Source of the DNA: Achromobacter kerstersii
Lineage (GTDB): Bacteria; Pseudomonadota; Gammaproteobacteria; Burkholderiales; Burkholderiaceae_B
Direction: 5' to 3'
Length of the DNA: 64,000 nucleotides
Assembly: GCF_902859595.1 (NCBI RefSeq)
Contig: NZ_CADIJQ010000002.1
Span: 124,001-188,000 of the forward strand
Each line of letters starts with the position of its first letter. Within the stretch, counting starts at the first letter, position 1. A model generated the notes under the pieces. The model made no database searches. It was given only the letters and a program-made list of their open reading frames with translations, and had not been told where the DNA came from. The translations under genes were made by a program, and so were the position numbers. Shown one piece after another: positions 38,907-48,381 of the stretch.

Positions 38907-40007
38907 ATGCCTACCCCGTTTCCCCTGGTCGACGTCCAGGGCAGTCCTTATGAACGTGGCCGCCAGCATGGCGCCGCCGTGCCGGAGCGCGTGGCGCGCA
39001 GCGTGGCCTTGTACCGGGGCCAGCTGGAGCGCCGTGGCGTGAGCGCGGCCCGTCTGAAGGAACTGGCCGCCGCGATGGTGCCGGTGGTGGGGGACTACGA
39101 CGCCGCCTATCTGGAAGAGCTGCGCGGCATTGCCGACGGGGCGGGCCAGACGTTGGAAGACGTGGTGGTGATCAACTGCCGCACCGAAATGATGTTCGGC
39201 CACGCCGAGCTGGGCCGTGCCAGAAAAGGGCTGGACGATGGCTGCACTGGCCTCATCGTGCTGCCCGAAGCCGCGGCGGGCGGCAAGTTGATGCACGCGC
39301 ATAACTGGGACTGGCGTGAAGAATGCGTCGACACCGGCATCGTGCTGCGCATGCGCCGCGAAGACGGCCCCGACCTGCTGATGTTCACCGAAGCAGGCAG
39401 CCTGGCGCGCCACGGCTTCAACAGCGCGGGCGTATCGCTATCGGGCAATTTCCTGTCCTGCGAGCAGGACTACCAGCGCCCGGCCGACGTGCCGCTGGTG
39501 CTGGTGCGCCGCAAGATGCTGGAATCCACCAACATTTGCAACGCCATGAAAGTGCTGTGGGCGTCGCGCCGCTTCTGCTCCAACAACCTGATGCTGGCGC
39601 AGGCTCAAGGCGAGGCCGTGGACCTGGAGTGCGCGCCCGACGAAATCTTCTGGGTCACGCCCGAAGACGGCCTGCTGGTGCACGCCAACCATTGGGTGAG
39701 CCCGCCCGCGCGCGCCAAGCTGTTCGACAAGGGGCTGGCCGCCAACCCCGATTCCATCTACCGCCAGCGGCGCGTGCAAGCCATGCTGGCCCGCGCCCAA
39801 GGCAGCGTTGACTGGGACACCGTCAAACGCATTCTGGCGGACGACTTCGCCGCGCCCGATGGCGTGCTGCGTTCGCCCAAGGCCGCCAGCTTCGACAGCA
39901 TTTCGGCCACGGTGGCCACCACCCTCATGGAGCCGGAAAGTGGCGTGATGTGGATCGCCCGCAAGCCCTATGAAGGCCGCAACTTCGTTGAGTACCGGCT
40001 GTTCTGA
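38907..40007 (+). CDS. C45-family autoproteolytic acyltransferase/hydrolase
   Basis: A 366-residue N-terminal-nucleophile hydrolase related to the isopenicillin N acyltransferase of Penicillium. The expected self-cleavage is between Gly112 and Cys113 in DDGCTG, freeing Cys113 as nucleophile. The N-terminal VDVQGSPYERGRQHG is typical. Other conserved segments are HAHNWDWR and GFNSAGVSLSGN. I chose ATG 38907; a GTG at 38901 is also possible. It lacks a signal peptide, so it is cytoplasmic. It leads a five-gene operon with a dipeptide-type importer, so the substrate is probably an imported N-acyl amine or peptide. Penicillin is not implied. Confidence 0.9.
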   Translation: MPTPFPLVDVQGSPYERGRQHGAAVPERVARSVALYRGQLERRGVSAARLKELAAAMVPVVGDYDAAYLEELRGIADGAGQTLEDVVVINCRTEMMFGHAELGRARKGLDDGCTGLIVLPEAAAGGKLMHAHNWDWREECVDTGIVLRMRREDGPDLLMFTEAGSLARHGFNSAGVSLSGNFLSCEQDYQRPADVPLVLVRRKMLESTNICNAMKVLWASRRFCSNNLMLAQAQGEAVDLECAPDEIFWVTPEDGLLVHANHWVSPPARAKLFDKGLAANPDSIYRQRRVQAMLARAQGSVDWDTVKRILADDFAAPDGVLRSPKAASFDSISATVATTLMEPESGVMWIARKPYEGRNFVEYRLF

Positions 40008-40028
40008 GCCGCGCTTTAAGGACATTCC

Positions 40029-41624
40029 ATGACTCTGCAAGCCTTGCGCGTAAAGCGCGTGCTGATGTTATCCGCAGCCCTGGCCGGCGCCTTCACGGGC
40101 CTGCCGGGGCTGACCCAAACCCCAGCGCAACCCCAAGCGCAAACCCCGGCCCCCATGCCCGAGATCCGCTATGCGGAAGGCTCGGGCACGCCGACGTCCG
40201 TGCCGGGCGGCCGCTCGCGCAACACCTCCACCGACAACGTGCTGGCGCATGTGGTTGAAGCGCTGGTCGCGTTGCGTGCCGACATGAGCGTGGCGCCGAT
40301 GCTGGCCGACAGCTGGACGCTGTCCGCCGACAAGCGCAGCTACACCTTCACGTTGCGCCCCGGCGTGACGTTCCATGACGGCTCTCCCATGACCTCGGCC
40401 GACGTCAAATGGAGCTACGACTACCTGACCGGCGCAAAGTCCGAGTACAGCTGCAAGAACCTGTACGACGGCACCAAGGGCGCCAAGGTCGTCGGCGTGG
40501 AAACGCCCGACGCGGCCACCGTCGTGTTCAAACTGGACCAGCCTTACGCGCTGTTCCTGGATCAGATGGCCAGTGTGCAATGCCCGATGCCGGTGCTTAG
40601 CCCGAAAAGCGTGGGCGCCGACGGCAACTGGGTCAAGCCGGTCGGCACCGGCCCGTACGTGCTGGCCGAATGGAAGAAAGAGCAATACGTCCTGTTGACG
40701 CCGTACGCGGGCTATACACCGCGCAGCGAAGCGGCCAGCGGCATGGCCGGCAAGAAGACGGCATCGGCGAATGTGCGCTTCGTGGTGATTCCCGACGCGG
40801 CCGCGCAGAAGGCGGCGCTGATGGCGGGCCAGGTCGATGCCTACAACGCCGACGAAGACAATTTGCCCGCGAAAGACCCGCGCTGGAACATCGTCACCGA
40901 GCAAGGGCTGGACACCGTCAACCTGCTGATGCAGACGCGCGCGCCGTTGCTGTCGGATGCGAACATGCGCCGCGCCATTGCGCTGGCGCTGGATTTTCCG
41001 GCCATCGCCCGCGCGTTGAACAACGGCCAGGCCGCCTACAACCCGTCGCTGGTGCCGGCGGCAAGCGTCTATTACTCGGACGCTGACCGCGCGGGTTACG
41101 AAAAGAATCTGAAAGAGGTCAAGCGCCTGCTGGAGGCCGCCGGCTACCGCGGCGAATCGTTGAAGCTGCAAGCCAACAAGCGCTACCCGTACCTGTATCG
41201 CGTGGCCGTCGTCACGCAGCAATTGCTGAACAAGGCCGGCATCAAGACCGAGCTGGACATGTTGGAGTGGGGCACGCAGGTGACGAATTTTCGCGAAGGC
41301 AAATTCCAGTTGATGGCGTTCGCCTATTCCGCGCGCACCGAGCCCGCGCTGATGTTCCGCGACGTGATCGGCGACAAGGCGAAGACGCCCATGGCGCAAT
41401 GGGAAAGCCCCGAAGCCGCCGCCATTCTGGAAGGCATCGAAGCCGAATCCGACCCGGCTGTGCGCAAGCAGGCGTTCGACAAGCTGCACACGCTGATGCT
41501 GCGCGATACGCCGCTTTTGATGTACTACAACAAGCCGGGCTATGTCGTTGTGTCGAGCCAGTTGCAGGGCTTTACCGGCTGGCCGCTGCGCAAGCCGCGT
41601 TTTTTCAACGTCACCAAGAACTGA
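40029..41624 (+). CDS. ABC transporter binding protein, dipeptide/oligopeptide type
   Basis: Periplasmic solute-binding protein (SBP_bac_5) of 531 residues with a signal peptide in about the first 30. The family motif TLRPGVTFHDGSPMTSADV is at about residues 116-134. A proline/glutamine-rich linker follows the signal. It is the ligand receptor for the permeases and ATPase that follow. The specificity is unknown, but it sits directly behind the C45 hydrolase with only 21 bases between. Confidence 0.94.
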   Translation: MTLQALRVKRVLMLSAALAGAFTGLPGLTQTPAQPQAQTPAPMPEIRYAEGSGTPTSVPGGRSRNTSTDNVLAHVVEALVALRADMSVAPMLADSWTLSADKRSYTFTLRPGVTFHDGSPMTSADVKWSYDYLTGAKSEYSCKNLYDGTKGAKVVGVETPDAATVVFKLDQPYALFLDQMASVQCPMPVLSPKSVGADGNWVKPVGTGPYVLAEWKKEQYVLLTPYAGYTPRSEAASGMAGKKTASANVRFVVIPDAAAQKAALMAGQVDAYNADEDNLPAKDPRWNIVTEQGLDTVNLLMQTRAPLLSDANMRRAIALALDFPAIARALNNGQAAYNPSLVPAASVYYSDADRAGYEKNLKEVKRLLEAAGYRGESLKLQANKRYPYLYRVAVVTQQLLNKAGIKTELDMLEWGTQVTNFREGKFQLMAFAYSARTEPALMFRDVIGDKAKTPMAQWESPEAAAILEGIEAESDPAVRKQAFDKLHTLMLRDTPLLMYYNKPGYVVVSSQLQGFTGWPLRKPRFFNVTKN

Positions 41625-41630
41625 GGCGCC

Positions 41631-42575
41631 GTGCTGGGCTATCTAACGAAGCGCATCGCGGCGGCGGTGCCCACGGTCATCGTGGTGACGGTGCTGGTGT
41701 TCGCGATGATCCGCGCCATTCCCGGAGACCCGGCGTCGCTGATGCTGGGCGACATCGACAACCCCGCGCTGCTGGCCGAAATGCGCCACGCGCTGGGGCT
41801 GGACCAGCCGGTGGCCAAGCAGTTCCTGATCTGGGTCACGAACGCGTTCCAGGGGGATCTGGGCATGTCGATCGCCCGGCGCGAACCCGTCATGCATCTG
41901 GTGTTGACGCATTTTGCGGTGACGGCGCAGGTGGTGTTGACGGCCACTTTGCTGGCCTGCCTGGTGGCCATTCCCGCCGGCATGATCGCGGCGTGGCGGC
42001 AGAACCGGCGCGCCGATACGGCCATCGTGTCCACCTCCATTCTGTTCGTGTCCATGCCCAGCTTCTGGGTGGGCATCCTCTTGATCTGGCTGTTCGGCGT
42101 AAAGCTGAATTGGCTGCCGGTGTATGGCTTTGAATCCCTGGCGCAAGGCGGCGTGGGCGCGCTGAAGTATCTGGTGCTGCCCGTATGCGCGATTGTGTTG
42201 ACGGAAATTGCAGCCATCACGCGGATGATGCGCGCCAGCACCATCGAGACGCTGCGGCTGGAATACGTGGCGCATGCGCGCGCCAAGGGCCTGCCTGAGA
42301 AACGCGTGATGCTGCGCCACGTGCTGCCGAATTCTTTCGGCCCCACGCTGACAGTCATCGGCTTGATGCTGGGCCATCTGCTGTCAGGCGCGGCGGTCAT
42401 CGAAACCGTGTTCACCTTGCCCGGCATCGGCCGGCTGCTGGTGGAAAGCATCTATGCGCGGGACTACCCCGTGGTGCAGGGTTGCCTGCTGTTTATTGCG
42501 TTGTTGTACGTGGCGGTGAATCTGGTGGTGGATCTGCTGTATCCGCTGTTCGACCCGCGCGTGAAGCTTCAATAG
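41631..42575 (+). CDS. ABC transporter permease, DppB type
   Basis: Inner-membrane permease of 314 residues with six helices and a conserved EAA-type loop (YVAHARAKGLPEKRVMLRHV). The start is a GTG at 41631, seven bases after the binding-protein stop. It pairs with the DppC-type protein that follows. Confidence 0.94.
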   Translation: MLGYLTKRIAAAVPTVIVVTVLVFAMIRAIPGDPASLMLGDIDNPALLAEMRHALGLDQPVAKQFLIWVTNAFQGDLGMSIARREPVMHLVLTHFAVTAQVVLTATLLACLVAIPAGMIAAWRQNRRADTAIVSTSILFVSMPSFWVGILLIWLFGVKLNWLPVYGFESLAQGGVGALKYLVLPVCAIVLTEIAAITRMMRASTIETLRLEYVAHARAKGLPEKRVMLRHVLPNSFGPTLTVIGLMLGHLLSGAAVIETVFTLPGIGRLLVESIYARDYPVVQGCLLFIALLYVAVNLVVDLLYPLFDPRVKLQ

Positions 42576-42583
42576 GAACCGTC

Positions 42584-43420
42584 ATGACGGGTATCAAACC
42601 GGGTTTCAAACACACCAATGCCGTCCTGGGCGGCGTGTTGGTCGGGGGCGTGGTGCTGCTGGCGCTGGTCGGGCTGGTGTACACGCCGCACGATCCGCTG
42701 GAAGGCGACCTGCTGGCGCGCTTTTCGCCGCCGTCGGCAGAGTATTGGCTGGGCACCGACGAGTTCGGCCGCGATGTGCTGTCGCGGCTGATGGCGGGCG
42801 CGGGCGTCAGCGTGGCGGTCAGCGTATTTTCGGTGTTGCTGGCGCTGGTGCTGGGCACGACGATTGGCGTTGCGGCGGGCTATGCGGGCGGCTGGGTGGA
42901 TCGCGGCATCAGCGTGCTGGTTGAGTCGATGATGGCGTTTCCCGGCTTGCTGTTGGCGCTGGGCATCATGACGGTGCTCGGCCCGTCGAAGTGGGGCGTC
43001 GTTCTGGCGCTGGGCCTGGCGTATTCGCCGTCGGTGTCGCGCATTGCACGCGGCGCGGCGTTGTCATTGCGGCAGCGCGACTTCGTCATCGCGTCGCGCG
43101 CCACGGGGCATAGCGGCTTGTGGACGGTGTTTCGCCACGTTCTGCCCAACTGCGTGGCGCCTTTGCTGATTTTTGCGACGTCGATTTTCGGCTCGGCGCT
43201 GTTGGCGGAGAGCGCGCTGTCCTTTCTGGGTCTGGGCGTGCCGCCGCCGCTGGCCACTTGGGGCGGCATGCTGTCCGAAAGCCGCAACGCCATGGACCAG
43301 GCGATCTGGCTGGCGCTGTTTCCCGGCGCGATGATTTCGTTGAGCTTGCTGGGCATCAACTTGCTGGGCGATGCCGTGCGCGACCGGCTGGACCCCCGCA
43401 TGCGTGGAGTGATGGCATGA
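42584..43420 (+). CDS. ABC transporter permease, DppC type
   Basis: Inner-membrane permease of 278 residues with about six helices. The start is ATG 42584, with AGGAACC just upstream; in-frame codons before it lie in the preceding gene. The EAA-type loop is FVIASRATGHSGLWTVFRHV, and the segment YWLGTDEFGRDVLSR is typical of DppC and OppC. The stop overlaps the ATPase ATG (ATGA). Confidence 0.94.
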   Translation: MTGIKPGFKHTNAVLGGVLVGGVVLLALVGLVYTPHDPLEGDLLARFSPPSAEYWLGTDEFGRDVLSRLMAGAGVSVAVSVFSVLLALVLGTTIGVAAGYAGGWVDRGISVLVESMMAFPGLLLALGIMTVLGPSKWGVVLALGLAYSPSVSRIARGAALSLRQRDFVIASRATGHSGLWTVFRHVLPNCVAPLLIFATSIFGSALLAESALSFLGLGVPPPLATWGGMLSESRNAMDQAIWLALFPGAMISLSLLGINLLGDAVRDRLDPRMRGVMA

Positions 43421-45237
43421 ACGCTCGTGGCTTGAACCCTGGCGCGACGTCCGAGCCCCTGCTGGCCGTCCGCGATCTTGAAATCCGCTTTCCCGGCAAG
43501 CGCGACGCCGCGCCCGTCGTCAACCGCGTGTCGTTCGATCTGCATGCGGGCGAATCGTTGTCCATCGTGGGCGAATCCGGCAGCGGCAAGACGCTGATCG
43601 GCAAGGCGCTGTTGGGCTTGTTGCCGGATGCCGCGCGCATCACCCACGGCCAGGCATTGTTCGACGGAAAAGACGTGCTGCCGCAAAGCGCGCGCGATTG
43701 GCAGGCCACGCGCGGCACCGGTATCGGCATGGTGTTCCAGGAACCGATGGTGTCCTTGAACCCGGCGTTTCGCGTGGGCGAACAATTGATCGAAGCGCTG
43801 GTCTTGCGCCGAGGCATGACGCGCCGCGCGGCGTGGGACGCCGCCATCCAGATGCTTGAACGCGTGCGGGTGCGCGATGCGCGCGATTGCATGAAGCGGT
43901 ATCCCCACGAGTTCTCGGGCGGCATGCGGCAGCGCATTCTGCTGGCCGGTGTGATGCTGTTGAAACCCCGCTTGCTGATTGCCGATGAGCCCACCACGGC
44001 GTTGGATTGCGTCGTGCAAAAGGAAGTACTGGACCTGATGGTCGAGCTGACGCGCGAGCAAGGCACGGCGCTGATCTTCATCAGCCACAACCTGGCGCTG
44101 GTGGCCGCTTACACGCAGCGCGTGCTGGTGATGTGCCGGGGCCGCGCGGTGGAAATGGGCGAGGTGTCGCAAGTGCTGTCGCGTCCGGCGGACCCGTACA
44201 CCTTGAGCCTGCTGGATGCGCTGCCCAAGCGCGGCCCGGCGCGTGCGCCCGTAACCGCTGCGCCGATTCTGCAAGTGGAGCGCTTGGCAATCGACTACGC
44301 CGTGCGTGGCGGCTGGCGCCGCAAGCGCACCGTGCGCGCCGTGCATCAGGCGAGCTTTCAGGTGGCCCCGGGCGAGACGCTGGCCATTGTTGGCGAATCG
44401 GGCAGCGGCAAGACCACTGTCATGATGTCGATTCTGGGCCTGGTGCCGCAGGCGCAGGGGCGCATTGCGCTGGATGGCCAAGCGTTGCCGCCTGGCGGCG
44501 AGGGCAGCATCTGGCGCACGGCGCGCCGCCGCATCCAGATGGTGTTCCAGGACCCGTACTCGTCGCTCGATCCGCGCATGACCATCGGCGCGCTGGTGGG
44601 CGAGGGGCTGCGTTTGGAGGCGGGCATCACGCCAGATGCCCGGCAACAGCGCGTGGATCAGGCGTTGCGCGATGTGGGCTTGGGCGACGGCTATGCCGAG
44701 CGCTATGCGCATGAGCTGTCGGGCGGGCAACGCCAGTGCGTTGCGATTGCGCGGGCGCTGGTGATGCGGCCGGAAGTGATCATCGCGGATGAACCCGTGT
44801 CGGCGCTGGACGTGACCGTGCAGAAGCAGGTGCTGGAAACGCTGATGTCTTTGCAGCGTTCCTATGGCTTTGCCTGCCTGCTGATCTCGCACGATCTGGG
44901 CGTGGTTGAGCAGATCGCTGACCGCGTGGTCGTTATGTTGCGCGGGCATATCGTCGAGGAAGGATCGCGCGACGAAGTGTTCGATCATCCGACGCATCCG
45001 TACACGCGCCGGCTGTTGCAGGCCGTGCCCGAATTGCGCGGCAATGCGGCGGAAGGATTCCGTGTGGAAGTGCGCGACCTGCCTGCTGGCGCGCGCCGCG
45101 CCGATGCGGACTACTTTGATCCGTCCCACAACGCGGACGTGGCCGCGCCTGCCATGACGGCGGTGGCGGCATCCGGCGCCACGCATCGCGTTGCGCTGGC
45201 TGCCAGCGTGGCGTTGGCCGAAACGGTAGCCGCCTGA
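43417..45237 (+). CDS. fused dual ATP-binding protein (DppD-DppF type)
   Basis: A single 606-residue chain with two ABC ATPases, equal to DppD plus DppF. Walker A motifs GESGSGKT lie at about residues 52 and 326. Signatures are FSGGMRQRI and LSGGQRQCV. The N-terminal domain ends with a peptide-transport C-terminal extension. The last 50 residues are alanine/threonine-rich. The start is ATG 43417, overlapping the permease stop. It completes the importer begun at 40029. Confidence 0.95.
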   Translation: MNARGLNPGATSEPLLAVRDLEIRFPGKRDAAPVVNRVSFDLHAGESLSIVGESGSGKTLIGKALLGLLPDAARITHGQALFDGKDVLPQSARDWQATRGTGIGMVFQEPMVSLNPAFRVGEQLIEALVLRRGMTRRAAWDAAIQMLERVRVRDARDCMKRYPHEFSGGMRQRILLAGVMLLKPRLLIADEPTTALDCVVQKEVLDLMVELTREQGTALIFISHNLALVAAYTQRVLVMCRGRAVEMGEVSQVLSRPADPYTLSLLDALPKRGPARAPVTAAPILQVERLAIDYAVRGGWRRKRTVRAVHQASFQVAPGETLAIVGESGSGKTTVMMSILGLVPQAQGRIALDGQALPPGGEGSIWRTARRRIQMVFQDPYSSLDPRMTIGALVGEGLRLEAGITPDARQQRVDQALRDVGLGDGYAERYAHELSGGQRQCVAIARALVMRPEVIIADEPVSALDVTVQKQVLETLMSLQRSYGFACLLISHDLGVVEQIADRVVVMLRGHIVEEGSRDEVFDHPTHPYTRRLLQAVPELRGNAAEGFRVEVRDLPAGARRADADYFDPSHNADVAAPAMTAVAASGATHRVALAASVALAETVAA

Positions 45238-45241
45238 CGCA

Positions 45242-45586
45242 TCAACCGTGCCGGCTGCGGCTGTCGGCGGGCGCTTCGTCGCGGGCGTTCATGCCGTAGT
45301 CGCGCAGCACCTGCGCCACGCGCAGCCGATAGTTCTGGAACACGCCGCCGCGTCCCGCTTCCTGGGCGCGGCGGTGCGACTCCAGCGAGCGCCAGCGCTT
45401 GACGGCGTCTTCATCGCGCCAGAACGACAGGGACAACAGCTTGCCCGGCGTGCTCAGGCTTTGAAAACGTTCCACCGAGATGAAGCCGTCGATGGTCTTG
45501 AGTTCGTCGATCAAACTGGCGGCAATGTGCAGATAGGGATCGGGGTTGCCGTTGGCGGGTTCAACTTCGAATATCACGGCGATCAT
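45242..45586 (-). CDS. antibiotic biosynthesis monooxygenase-family protein
   Basis: A 114-residue protein with the small ferredoxin-like ABM fold (AVIFEVEPANG at the start, GFISVERFQSLSTPGKLLSL and a WRDEDAVKRWRS helix). Members act as cofactor-independent monooxygenases, haem-degrading enzymes or structural proteins. It is convergent with the ABC operon, with its stop four bases after the ATPase stop, so it is a separate transcription unit. The substrate is unknown. Confidence 0.85.
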   Translation of the reverse strand: MIAVIFEVEPANGNPDPYLHIAASLIDELKTIDGFISVERFQSLSTPGKLLSLSFWRDEDAVKRWRSLESHRRAQEAGRGGVFQNYRLRVAQVLRDYGMNARDEAPADSRSRHG

Positions 45587-45673
45587 GGGGTGGGTTCCTT
45601 GAGCAAATCAGATCGGGACAGTATTCGCCACCTTTGCCATCAACGATTCGATGCACGCCGAACTGTGCCGGTG

Positions 45674-46510
45674 TCAGCCCGTGTCCGCCAGCAGCGCCGC
45701 GTACCCCTGGCGGGAATCTGGCCATTGCAGCGTGAAGCCGCTGGCGCGCAGCCGTGCGTTGCTAAGCTTCTTGCTGCCCACATTGGCGGGGGCCGGGGCG
45801 ATACGCGGCGCGGGTGCGCCGATCATGGCTGCAAGCTCGGCGTAGAGCGTGTGCAGCGGCAGCGGCGTGTCGTCGCAGCCGATGTAAACCGGATCAACCT
45901 TGGGCAACAGCGCCAGATGCACCACGGCGGCGGCCGCGTCGTCGATGTGGATGCGGTTGGCCCAATGTTCAGGCTGTGTCGGCGCGCCTGCCGCGCCGCT
46001 GCGCAGCCGCTCGATCAATTGCAGCCGGCCTGGTCCGTACAGCCCCGCCAGCCGCAGCGCGGTGGACGACAGGCCGCGCGCGGCCAGCGCGGCTTCCGCT
46101 TCAAGCAGCACCTTGCCGTTGAAGCCTTGCGGCGCGGGCGGCGTGTCTTCGGTGACCCAGTCGCCTTGGTGTTCGCCGTACACCGCGCTGGATGACACGA
46201 ACACCACGCGTTTGAGTTCGGACGTATCCAATGCGTTCAGCACGTTCTGCACGCCGTCGATGAAAACGCCGCGATACAAGGCCTCGTCGCGCCCGCCCGG
46301 GGCGGGCAGGTGGATCAGCCGCGTCACGCCTTGCGGCAACGTGGGCAGGGTGTCGGCGCGCGTGATGTCGCCTTGCAGCCATTGGATGCCGCTGTCGTCG
46401 GCGGGCGGGTGGCGGCGCAGTGCGTGCACGTGGTCGCCGCGCGCCAGGAAACGCCGGGCCACGCGCTGGCCAAGATCGCCGCAGCCAATGAGCAATATGC
46501 GTTCAGTCAT
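45674..46510 (-). CDS. NAD-dependent epimerase/SDR family protein (YeeZ-like)
   Basis: A 278-residue Rossmann-fold protein. The start is ATG 46510 (MTERILLIGCGDLGQRVARR with the GxGxxG nucleotide motif near the N-terminus). The VVFVSSSAVYGEHQGDWV segment carries the extended-SDR Ser/Tyr region. It resembles E. coli YeeZ, whose function is not settled. It lies 112 bases past the ETF-QO stop on the same strand, with a terminator in between. Confidence 0.85.
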   Translation of the reverse strand: MTERILLIGCGDLGQRVARRFLARGDHVHALRRHPPADDSGIQWLQGDITRADTLPTLPQGVTRLIHLPAPGGRDEALYRGVFIDGVQNVLNALDTSELKRVVFVSSSAVYGEHQGDWVTEDTPPAPQGFNGKVLLEAEAALAARGLSSTALRLAGLYGPGRLQLIERLRSGAAGAPTQPEHWANRIHIDDAAAAVVHLALLPKVDPVYIGCDDTPLPLHTLYAELAAMIGAPAPRIAPAPANVGSKKLSNARLRASGFTLQWPDSRQGYAALLADTG

Positions 46511-46523
46511 GATGTGCCGCCTG

Positions 46524-46550
46524 AAAAAAAGGCACCCCAAGAGGTGCCTT
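46524..46550 (-). terminator. intrinsic terminator after ETF-QO (minus strand)
   Basis: An 8-bp stem AAGGCACC/GGTGCCTT (46529-46550) with a six-base loop has an A run at 46524-46530, read as T on the minus strand. It sits between ETF-QO and the YeeZ-like gene. Confidence 0.8.
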
Positions 46551-46571
46551 GTGGCAGGGGATGCGCCCCTG

Positions 46572-46614
46572 GCCGGGCGCCCCTAGCCGGGGGCACCTAG
46601 CCGGGGGCGCCCTA
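46572..46614. repeat. three tandem GC-rich units
   Basis: Three imperfect units of 14, 14 and 15 bases (46572, 46586, 46600), with consensus GCCGGGGGCRCCTA, lie between the ETF-QO stop and its terminator. Confidence 0.7.
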
Positions 46615-46621
46615 GCCCTGA

Positions 46622-48268
46622 TTACATGCCGCTGTACACCGGACCTTCGCCGCCTTGCGGCGCCACCCAGACGATGTTCTGCGTGGGGTCCTTGATGTCG
46701 CAGGTCTTGCAGTGCACGCAGTTCTGCGCGTTGATCTGCAAGCGGTCGGCGCCGTGGTCGTCCTTGATGAACTCGTACACGCCAGCGGGGCAGTAACGCG
46801 CTTCCGGGCCGCCGTACTTGGCCAGGTTGACCTGCACCGGTACAGACGGGTCTTTCAAGGTCAGGTGGATAGGCTCGTTTTCTTCGTGGTTGGTGTTCGA
46901 GATGAACACCGAGCTGAGCTTGTCGAAGGTGAGCTTGCCGTCGGGCTTCGGGTAGTCAATGCGGGCGCATTGCGATGCCGGTTGCAGACAGGCGTGGTCG
47001 GGCTTGCTGTGGCGCAGGGTCCAGGGCATCTTGCCCTTGAGCAGCAGTTGCTCAACGCCTGTCATTACCGTGGCGATGGTGCGGCCCTTCTTGAACCACT
47101 GCTTGAAGTTGCGCGCCTTGTTCAATTCGGCGTGCAGCCACGAGGCTTCGAAGGCCTTCGGGTAGGCGGTGAGCTCATCCTGGCGGCGGTCGGCGACGAG
47201 CGCGTCGAACGCGGCTTCGGCGGCCAGCTTGCCGGACTTGATGGCGGCGTGGCTGCCCTTGATGCGGGACGCGTTCAGGAAGCCGGCTTCGCAGCCAACC
47301 AGCGCGCCGCCCGGGAACGTCAGCTTGGGCAAGGACAGCAGGCCGCCTGCCGTGATGGCGCGCGCGCCGTAGGCAATGCGCTTGCCGCCTTCGAACGTGC
47401 CGCGGATGGCGGGGTGCGTCTTGTAGCGTTGGAATTCGTCGAACGGCGACAGCCAGGGGTTGGCGTAGTCCAGGCCGACGATCATGCCGACGGCCACGAT
47501 GTTGTTGTCCAGGTGGTACAGGAACGAACCGCCGTAGGTGTCGGAATCCAGCGGCCAGCCGGCTGTGTGGATGACGAGGCCCGGCTTGGATTGCGCCGGG
47601 TCGACTTCCCACATTTCCTTGATGCCGATGCCGTAGGCTTGCGGGTCGCGGCCGTCGTCGAGCTTGAAGCGTTCGATCAGCTGGCGGCCCAACTGGCCGC
47701 GCGCGCCTTCGCCGAAGACGGTGTAGCGCGCATGCAGTTCCATGCCGGGCTGGTAGTGGTCGGTGTGCGAGCCGTCGCGGGCGACACCCATGTCGCCGGT
47801 GGCCACGCCGCGGACAGCGCCGTTTTCGTCGTACAGCACCTCAACCGCGGCAAAGCCCGGGAAGATGTCCACGCCCAGCGCTTCGGCCTGCTCGCCCATC
47901 CACTTGACGACGTCGCCCAGGCGGACGATGTAGTTGCCTTCGTTGTGGAAACAGGGGGGCAGCAGCCAGTTCGGCGTGGCGCGTGCGCCGTTCTGGGACA
48001 GGAACAGGAACTTGTCCTGCGTGACGGGCACGTTCAACGGCGCGCCTTTTTCCTTCCAGTCGGGGATAAGCTCGGTCAGGGCCAGCGGGTCCATCACGGC
48101 GCCAGACAGGATGTGCGCACCCAGCTCCGCACCCTTCTCAAGGACGCAGACACCGATTTCCTGATTCTTTTCAGCGGCCAGCTGCTTTAGACGGATTGCG
48201 GTGGCCAGGCCGGCGGGTCCACCGCCAACCACGACCACGTCATATTCCATCGACTCGCGTTCAGACAT
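46622..48268 (-). CDS. electron transfer flavoprotein-ubiquinone oxidoreductase
   Basis: Inner-membrane flavoprotein of 548 residues that passes electrons from ETF to ubiquinone during fatty-acid and amino-acid oxidation. The start is ATG 48268; the FAD motif VVVVGGGPAGLATAIRLK follows. The C-terminal 4Fe-4S domain is shown by ENCVHCKTCD-like residues (NAQNCVHCKTCDIKDPTQNI) and a further cysteine in RYCPAGVYEF. All four cluster cysteines are visible. It is followed by tandem repeats and a terminator. Confidence 0.95.
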   Translation of the reverse strand: MSERESMEYDVVVVGGGPAGLATAIRLKQLAAEKNQEIGVCVLEKGAELGAHILSGAVMDPLALTELIPDWKEKGAPLNVPVTQDKFLFLSQNGARATPNWLLPPCFHNEGNYIVRLGDVVKWMGEQAEALGVDIFPGFAAVEVLYDENGAVRGVATGDMGVARDGSHTDHYQPGMELHARYTVFGEGARGQLGRQLIERFKLDDGRDPQAYGIGIKEMWEVDPAQSKPGLVIHTAGWPLDSDTYGGSFLYHLDNNIVAVGMIVGLDYANPWLSPFDEFQRYKTHPAIRGTFEGGKRIAYGARAITAGGLLSLPKLTFPGGALVGCEAGFLNASRIKGSHAAIKSGKLAAEAAFDALVADRRQDELTAYPKAFEASWLHAELNKARNFKQWFKKGRTIATVMTGVEQLLLKGKMPWTLRHSKPDHACLQPASQCARIDYPKPDGKLTFDKLSSVFISNTNHEENEPIHLTLKDPSVPVQVNLAKYGGPEARYCPAGVYEFIKDDHGADRLQINAQNCVHCKTCDIKDPTQNIVWVAPQGGEGPVYSGM

Positions 48269-48381
48269 TTGCAAAGCTCCCCGTATGTATTCCATATTTG
48301 GCTGGAAGTATTATCGGCGATTGTATTGCAGGCGGAGGCCGTGCACGCCTTCGTATTTCTTTTAGCCTTCAGGAGTAATTG

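Noticed and set aside
38907..40007. C45 hydrolase as a penicillin-resistance or biosynthesis gene
   Set aside because: The family link is through the fold and Gly-Cys cleavage site only. No beta-lactam biosynthesis gene is present, and bacterial members act on varied acyl amides.
42880..45186. Antisense open frame of 768 codons over the dual ATPase
   Set aside because: Mirror of a strongly GC3-biased gene. No ribosome site or motif supports it.
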